Assembly: GCA_003427395.1 (NCBI GenBank)
Contig: BFEA01000216.1
Coordinates: forward strand, 2,037,702 to 2,087,362
From: Chara braunii
Lineage: Eukaryota; Streptophyta; Charophyceae; Charales; Characeae
Direction of reading: 5' to 3'
DNA: 49,661 nucleotides
The translations under genes were made by a program, and so were the position numbers. Positions 43,380 through 49,661 of the stretch are shown here, piece after piece. Numbering within the stretch: the stretch's first letter is position 1; every line of letters starts with the position of its first letter. The notes beneath the pieces were generated by a model. That model worked only from the letters and a program-made list of their open reading frames with translations, had not been told where the DNA came from and ran no database searches.

Positions 43380-45983
43380 CTTAATGACCCGGTCAAACAT
43401 CATGCAAATCCTCCCAACATCCTGCCTTTCCCAGATGCAGTTCCTTCTCTCAATCTGAATTCACACTATCAACAAAGATAGAAACTGAAACTCCACAACA
43501 TTCCTTTATTTAGTGTTATTCAGTGTCCTGAAGGTCAAACCAAAAATATAATAAGGCTGCACGTCATATATTCAGTCAGCAATGCAACAGGTAATATAAA
43601 TAGGGGTTATAATCAAGGTTTATAGAGGGAAACACAAGGGTTACCTGTCAATTCCCTGCCTCCAGAGCCTCGCCTAGGCTCTGACAGAGCTCCCGCAATC
43701 GGTGGGTGGACTCCCCAAAGAGTCTTGATGCGGTTCTACGGGTTGCAATCCCGCCTGCCGCCTTCCCCTCAGAACAAGACCAGACTTAGAGTAAAAAGGA
43801 TAGGAAGAGATGGTTTTGAGACTCTCAGATACAAGAGGGGTACTCTCAAACTCACTGGAGAGGGCCTTGATATCTCGAGTCGCCTGAGGGTCCCGCAATG
43901 GCGGCCAGGAAGTAACAGCTTGACCAAAATTGCAGCTTGACCGCCGAAATGGATCCCTGACGACTCCCCAAATCAGAACAGCTCGAGAATAAACACTCAA
44001 AGGAGGTCCGGGGTGTACCGCAGACCAGCGTTACGATGCTGTGTGTACTGCAATCGCCCTTGCGGCCTGGCCCGACGTGCTCAACAACACAGTGCTGCTT
44101 AGTCTCTCGTAGCAATCTGCAGTACGCCCAGCAGTTGCTGTAGTAGATATACAGGCTAGGACAATCCACAGTTCGCACAGTCAGCGGAATGACACTGGGT
44201 ATCGTAGCAACCAGGAAGCACAACAACAGTTTATCGCAGCAACTGTAGCGGTACACAACGGCCCGCAATCCACTGTAGCCTGTGCACGTAGTACAGTCTC
44301 CGATAGCAGCGACCTGTGCGGAGTCCACAACACCAATCGTATGCAGCAATCAACTGCAGGCAGTAGTACCAACCCCGCCCGCAGTTCGCAGCCGAAGTTG
44401 GGGCACGATCCACAACAACTTGTAAATTGTGCCCAGCCAAACGGTAACAGCATGTGTACACGGCGGCGGTCAACAGCGGTGACAAACGGCCTTCAGCGAC
44501 CCCAACAGCGCCTGTAGCCTTACCACCGGGCTCACACTACTATGCACAACAGAACAACCGTAGCAACAACAAACTAGCTGGTCACGGTCTCACCTATGCC
44601 CATGGTAACCCCATTGTAAATCAGGAATCAATGCTAGCGACCGAGATATATGCCAATGTTGAGTACACAGGCTACCATCATGCGCAGGTGGCTCAGAACC
44701 AGGGGAGTTGCATCCTCACTACGACTCTTCGTGGTGACCCTGTCCTGTTGTCCACAGCAAAAAATGCACAGGCATGTAAGTCCTTCTTTATCCCTCTCCC
44801 GTGCTAACTCGTGCACTCAGGTTCCTAACTCGCTACCGGCCTCAGACACGCAGGGGCGTGAGCGAAACTCCCCCCTGTCAGGTACGTGCCTCGCTCCCCT
44901 CTCTCACAGGCACTGCAGGTACGTACTCCACATCTCCCCCTTCCCTTATCCCTCCGAGTGCATTTGGCCACCCGTCTTGGTCAGATCCTTGCCACCTCCT
45001 ACGCGCAATCCCCTCTTTTTTCTCACTTCACTCCATCCTTCCCTCGCCACTAACCGTTCCTCAGGTTCGATCGTGCCGCCTGATTCGTCTTCTCTTCAGG
45101 TGTACATATACAAAAAAAAAAAGGATGAATCTTCCCCGAAATATGGGAAGATTCCCGCCACCTTAAAATGGTCTACCACTCGGGCGCAGTCCCTACCTGC
45201 AGCAACTCAAAAATCTACTCACTAACATCGCAAACTAACACCACAATCTGCCTCGCCCCATCTAAAAACCCCGGAATCGTCTCTTGCCTTGCCCGTTTCC
45301 ATCCTGGAATGGCCGAGCTATCGTTCTCTTCCTCATCTCCCGCGTCACTTCCCGCGCAGGTCTTTCCTTTTCTAACGCTAATTCTACTCACTTGCTTCAA
45401 AAAATGACACCGCTATCATGCTCGGTCGGCCTTAGAACCCCCAAAACGGTCCCTCCCTTGCTCGATTCCGTTCCGGACCGAGCGAGATACTTGCTTTCCC
45501 CCTTTTCCCTTCACCACTCCCGCCATAGCTCCACACACCGTCGTTTTCCCTCCAACCCCATGTCTACTTACTAACTCCTAAATCTAACACCTTGAATGAA
45601 CTCGCCACGTTCCCTAACCTTACCTCATCATCTCCCTTTACTCGATTCCGCCAGGAATCGGGCCATCTCTCAATTTTCCTCCCTTCGTCTCTCTCCTCCC
45701 TCGCTTCAGATGCACCCGGCGCGCCCCGGCGTCCGGGTTCATCCACACTTCTCTGCAGCGTTCACTACGTCCCCGTCAGTCGTCCTTATCTGGTCTTCTT
45801 TCCCGCACGAACCCGGCGCAGGATAGCGACCTGATACCTTCTTCCTCCTTTCACTCCTATCGCCTTTCCTTCCCGTTCGCTATCCTCCCTGCTGCCATCT
45901 CCCTTGGGAATGAAATCAGCGCAACAAGCCATCCGGATTCATTCCGGGCTCATCCCTTTCTCCTTCTTCTCTGCAGCGCCCGC

Positions 45984-47418
45984 TCGCTCCCTGGTCAAAT
46001 GCTAGCGCATGCCGTGTCCAGACTTCCCCGAACTTGCCTCCCCGTGTTTTGGGCTTCGTCACCCCACTGTGCCAACACTTCGCGGCCCGACGACATTCGA
46101 CTATCGAAAAAAAAGAACAACGCCCGACCGTCGGGCTCTCCTCGCATTATATGCATGTCGTCCTAGCACCCGGGCCATACTAATCTACTCTGTATCGGTC
46201 GGCCTACTACGAACGCCCCGAAGGGCTTACGTCCGGCAGTGCCCCGTGGAGCCAAAATCGATGCGCAACCCTCTCTTCCAAAGGCACCGGGCCCTACGTC
46301 TCGTCCGTATTCGGCCCCCTTTGTATCGGCATCACCCTTCTTCACTCATCGGTGCTCCTCGTCACGGCCTAACCCACTCCCCGACTCCGGTCGGTTTCAG
46401 CAGCAGCGCTCCCGTGTCATCGCTCGACCAAACCGACCCCCGATTTTTACATGTCGACTTTGCGCAGGGGCCTCGCTAATCTTCTTTATATCGTTCCAGT
46501 TTTAACAGATGTCCCGAAGGACCGGGCCGGGGTAGCGTCTCGTGGCGGCACCAAAGGCCGCGCCGCTTGTCTAACCCCCGCCCCTGCGCGGTTTCGCGAC
46601 CGCTTACGGGCGTGAGATAGATAATAATAATATTAAAACTTCGAATTTAATAATATATATATATATGTATATACATATATATATGGACATATAAAAAGCC
46701 GCAAAGCACGCGGTAACCAGGCGAGAGCTGCGGCCCCCGTGATAGCAAAAAGGCGAGGGGGATAGTCCTACCGGCCCATCAACCCCTCGAGCCTTTCCGT
46801 CGCGCTCCTCCGCTCCCTTGCTGCACGCCGTTGGCCTCGATCCCTGCGTCTGCTGCATACCAATCCAGTGTTGTAACCTATAGGGCTAAGCCCAAACCTG
46901 ATACCGGCAGCCTCAAATCTCCTAATGAAGAGGCAGCGCATGGCTTTTGGGTCCAAGGAGACACCCTTATGCCCCTTCCCGGCCCGCACTCACACAGAAG
47001 ACCACCCAAAACTCACGTCGGCCTACCGGCCTTGCCGTGGACATCCGACCTTAGCCAAATCCATCAGGTCCCATCATCTGGATTCTGCGTAAGTCCACAC
47101 AGGCTCACTGGACCGTCCACCGTACCACGCGAAACTTAGAAAACAACGCACTCGTAGTTAATTAGTTAAAATCAAAACAAACCAATTTGTCATAACGAAG
47201 CACGCCGGCCAAAATCCACGCCCTGTCTTCCATCGTGATCAAAGAGAGAAAGATCACGCGTGTCTTGAACCTTCGCGCCCACACACTCTTTACTCTAGTC
47301 AACCACCTAGTCGACGTAAATTACAGACGCAGCCGCGCCTAGCGCGGCATACTTAAACTTTAAACCAAACTGCTTTCTGTTGTTTGCAAAGACCAGGGCG
47401 GATACCCTTGTAAGGGTA
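45984..47418. repeat. 1.4-kb segment present only in the 5' LTR
   Basis: It is absent from the 3' LTR, where CAGCGCCCGC is followed almost at once by TCGCACCGACA. TCGC occurs at both edges. CCCTGGTC near the left edge and GACCAGGG near the right edge are inverted copies, a hint of a small DNA element, though a deletion in the 3' LTR is equally possible. It contains an (AT)n tract at about 46653-46686. No gene is recognised. Confidence 0.65.
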
Positions 47419-47430
47419 ATCGCACCGACA

Positions 47431-47690
47431 CCGGAGCTGGGGCGTTGCCCTGTAACCTGTAATGGCAGGAGTGTGAGGCCTTGTAGAGAGATCTGGGGTT
47501 TGCTGAGGGTGGAAGGCATTCCTGTGGTGAACCGGGGGAGGCTGCAAGGAGGCGAGACGAGAGTAGCTATGGTTGACGTTGGTTAGGTCGGTTTAATCTC
47601 TGAGGTATAGTGTTCTGATGTAGGGAGGGCTAGGAGTTGTTCTAGGATTAGGAGGCCAGAATAGCTGATATTGCATAATCTTCTATATTT
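47431..47690 (+). repeat. Target-repeat copy B, right part
   Basis: Starts with the CCGG duplication (47431-47434) and continues AGCTGGGGCGTTGC, GTGAGGCCTTGTAGAGAGAT and GATTAGGAGGCCAGAA, collinear with copy A at 21976-22234. It ends in ATC-rich sequence as copy A does. Confidence 0.85.
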
Positions 47691-48300
47691 TTTCATATAG
47701 TTGAATCATCTTTCTCTTTAGCATTATTATTTGTGGTATCATTAGTATCATCATGATCATCATCATAACCATTTCAGGGACGCTGAGCCCGGTTCTTAGC
47801 AATTTCGGTTTGATCACTCCGAGTAGATTGTGAGGACCCCGGCCTCAATCTTATTATTGGTAATATCAGCCTTGGGCACCGGGCCCGGTTAAAAAAAAAA
47901 ACAAAAACAAAAAAGGGACCCGACTAGTTTCGGCTGACCCGCCAACCAGCCATCCTCAGGGGTCTTGGTCATCGTCGCAAGTGTGAATCAATGAATGACG
48001 ATTGCGTATATATCCTAGACTGAGAGTGTCAACCGTTCAGTCGAAACAGGTCCCCGCGAACAGCGGGGTGATAGAAGAGTCCAGAAACGAATAGAGCACC
48101 CTACAAAACAGGCGAGTCCTACCGAGTATCGAGCCGTCACGTACTTCATGAAAAAACGTGTTCTAGAATATCAAGGTCAAAGATCGAGATTCGAGAGCAA
48201 AAACTAGTCGACTAAAAAAACGTCTGTCTGGAAAGAATACCAAAGAGGTCGGCACCAGGTACTTATCGCAATCAAAAAGGTCAACAGATCAAACTATTGT
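47691..48300. other. Stretch without a supported gene
   Basis: ATC-rich sequence to about 47770, an A-run near 47890 and otherwise unique sequence. The word GGGACCCGACTAGT at about 47917 also occurs at about 21481 on the far side of the retrotransposon. Confidence 0.5.
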
Positions 48301-48706
48301 GAATACTACTGATATTCCTTTCACATTGACAATGTGTCAAATCCCGTCCACACATCCAACCGTTGTTCCCTTCTCATTATGTCAAATCTCGTCCGTCAAA
48401 AAAATTTGCCTTAGAAAAGGTGTCAAAAAAAGTTCATACCGAGTATCCACCTTAACCAAATGAACGTAGCCAAGCTATATATACGTTGGATAGGAAGAGG
48501 ATTCTCTAATAAGCCCCACTTAATTGGAGACGAATACTACCGATATTCCCTTCACAAGTTCACATTGACAATGTGTCAAATCCCGTCCACACATCCAACC
48601 GTTGTTCCCTTCTCATTATGTCAAGTCTCGTCCGTCTAAAAAATCTGCCTTGGAAAAGGTGTCAAAAAAGGTTCATACCGAGTATCCACCGTAACCAAAT
48701 GAAGCG
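48301..48706. repeat. Direct repeat pair, about 170-bp units
   Basis: Positions 48301-48466 and 48532-48706 share TGTCAAATCCCGTCCACACA, CCAACCGTTGTTCCCTTCTC and TTCATACCGAGTATCCACC. Each holds the perfect palindrome CACATTG-A-CAATGTG (48322-48336 in copy 1). About 65 unrelated bases separate the copies. Confidence 0.85.
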
Positions 48707-48709
48707 AAA

Positions 48710-49360
48710 GTTAGATAAAAAAACATACTCATTCCGTGCATCATTTGCATATTGTATCCAAACATGCCTCCGTCCGCGGAACGAAAAAAAAAACAGAACC
48801 AAACAAATCACAAAAGTCAATCAGCAAGATCCTAATATCAAATCCTAGTGCCAGATAACACTTGCACGCAACCTACCACTTCAACCATCTATCCCAATTC
48901 GTCTGAGTACAGAGCCTATGATCCCAGCACCCCTAAAATTTCCTCGAGAAAATAGCGAAAGCAGAGTCAAAGTAGCAATCAGGGTATTTTCTCAGCCAGA
49001 GTTCATACTTGAGAGAAAAAAGGAAGGCAATCTCCGTGTGCGGAACAGAAGTGAAGGCCCTGGCACGATGCAGAAAAGAAGTGATAACCGCCATGATTTT
49101 CTGTTGACGACCGGAATAAGAAGAGAAGTCCTGCAAAGATTGAAAGAGCCACGATCCATAATTGTTCGCTGATTCTTACGTGTTGCAAAGTAGGCGATTC
49201 AACTGGGATGATCAAACACTTCTACCACACAACCAAATGAATGAAGTCCCAACAGTCGTCCACATTGGTCTGCTCGAGGGTTAGATTGGGGTCGTAGCAG
49301 CTGCGAAAACGATCAATGATTCCCAGTGCCACAACTTTGGAGACAGAATTTAGAGTATCT
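48710..49360. other. Stretch without a supported gene
   Basis: AT-rich sequence with an A-run at about 48783-48792. Short open frames on both strands show no recognisable family. Confidence 0.45.
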
Positions 49361-49373
49361 CACAAAAATAGAG

Positions 49374-49661
49374 ACGTCATCCACAATACGGAACCCGGAG
49401 ACCAACTTGCGATCCGAGCCAAGGGAAGAAAAAAATACAAAATTCGTTGAAGGCGCAAAGCAAACAAGCGAGTGATGGACCGGTTGTTTTGCCCATAGGG
49501 ATGTCAACCTTTTGATGGAGTATACGACCAGCAGCAACGACATAATAGGAACGTCATCCACAATATGGAACCCGGAGACCAACTTGCGATCCGAGCCAAG
49601 GGAAGAAAAGACACAAAATTCGTTGAAGGCGCAAAGCAAACAAGCGCCTGATGGACTGGTT
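49374..49661. repeat. Direct repeat pair at the window edge, 177-base spacing
   Basis: Positions 49374-49485 and 49551-49661 share ACGTCATCCACAATA, GGAACCCGGAGACCAACTTG and CGTTGAAGGCGCAAAGCAAA, ending TGATGGAC(C/T)GGTT. The plus strand of both keeps a similar peptide phase (EPGDQLAIRAKGRK). The array may continue beyond the window. Confidence 0.8.

Larger units (their letters stand above)
22489..47430 (-). mobile_element. Ty3/gypsy-class LTR retrotransposon, 24.9 kb, giant LTRs
   Basis: The two LTRs (22489-28493 and 40367-47430) both begin TGTCGTGCGCAT and end TCGCACCGACA in plus-strand terms, giving a TGTCG...CGACA terminal inverted repeat. CCGG flanks the element on both sides. A tRNA-Asp primer-binding site sits two bases from the right LTR, so transcription is on the minus strand. 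The order is 5' LTR, PBS, gag1, protease (inverted), RT-RNase H-integrase, gag2, 2 kb of noncoding sequence, 3' LTR. Integrase after RT with a GPY/F C-terminus places it in the Ty3/gypsy class. Nonsense codons in every gene make it non-autonomous. No convincing polypurine tract was found beside the 3' LTR. Confidence 0.92.
40367..47430 (-). repeat. 5' LTR, 7064 bp
   Basis: Begins TGTCGTGCGCATTGG beside the PBS and ends TCGCACCGACA before the CCGG duplication. It is collinear with the 3' LTR up to 45983. It then carries 1.4 kb not found there and rejoins for the last 11 bases. It lacks the 461-bp segment of the 3' LTR. Confidence 0.88.

Overview
This is a repeat-dense eukaryotic nuclear window with almost no intact gene. 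It looks like a streptophyte alga, and a charophyte such as Chara is my best guess. The grounds are plant-type mitochondrial rRNA pieces, a retroelement primed by tRNA-Asp, PIF/Harbinger genes with Myb/SANT-like partners, Penelope-like reverse transcriptase, and abundant GA, GT, ATC and CTT microsatellites. The species call rests on recalled family resemblance, not on a search. Two back-to-back Tn5 (Nextera) mosaic ends show that mate-pair library adapters were built into the assembly at 17791-17828 and 31599-31636.

Positions 1-12300 hold simple repeats, two fold-back elements, several tandem duplications and a broken Penelope-like retroelement on the minus strand. Its RT relics lie at 3110-4700 and a GIY-YIG endonuclease piece at 6784-7029, upstream of the RT. 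A scrambled mitochondrial rRNA insertion (LSU-SSU-LSU) lies at 7848-8180. A decayed Lys/Glu-rich gene fragment lies at 8306-9190.

Positions 12335-20480 hold what may be one large PIF/Harbinger-type set. It comprises a frameshifted DDE transposase (+), an unknown protein gene (-) crossing a 324-N gap, and a Myb/SANT-like gene (-) with three in-frame stops and a late frameshift. No terminal repeats were found to prove that they form one element.

Positions 22489-47430 are a single 24.9-kb Ty3/gypsy-class LTR retrotransposon on the minus strand with giant LTRs: 6.0 kb at 22489-28493 and 7.1 kb at 40367-47430. The LTR termini (TGTCG...CGACA), a CCGG target duplication, a tRNA-Asp primer-binding site and a neighbouring uninterrupted copy of the target repeat all agree. 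Inside are gag1, a protease segment that lies inverted on the plus strand, pol (RT, RNase H, integrase, GPY/F) and a second gag-like gene with its own CCHC knuckle downstream of pol. The reading frames are broken mostly by nonsense codons that single C:G-to-T:A transitions would explain. Each LTR carries an array of short stem-loops with a constant loop and varying but still complementary arms, next to an array of about 122-bp tandem repeats. This array is the least explained structure in the window.

Positions 47431-49661 hold the second half of the target repeat and two further pairs of direct repeats.
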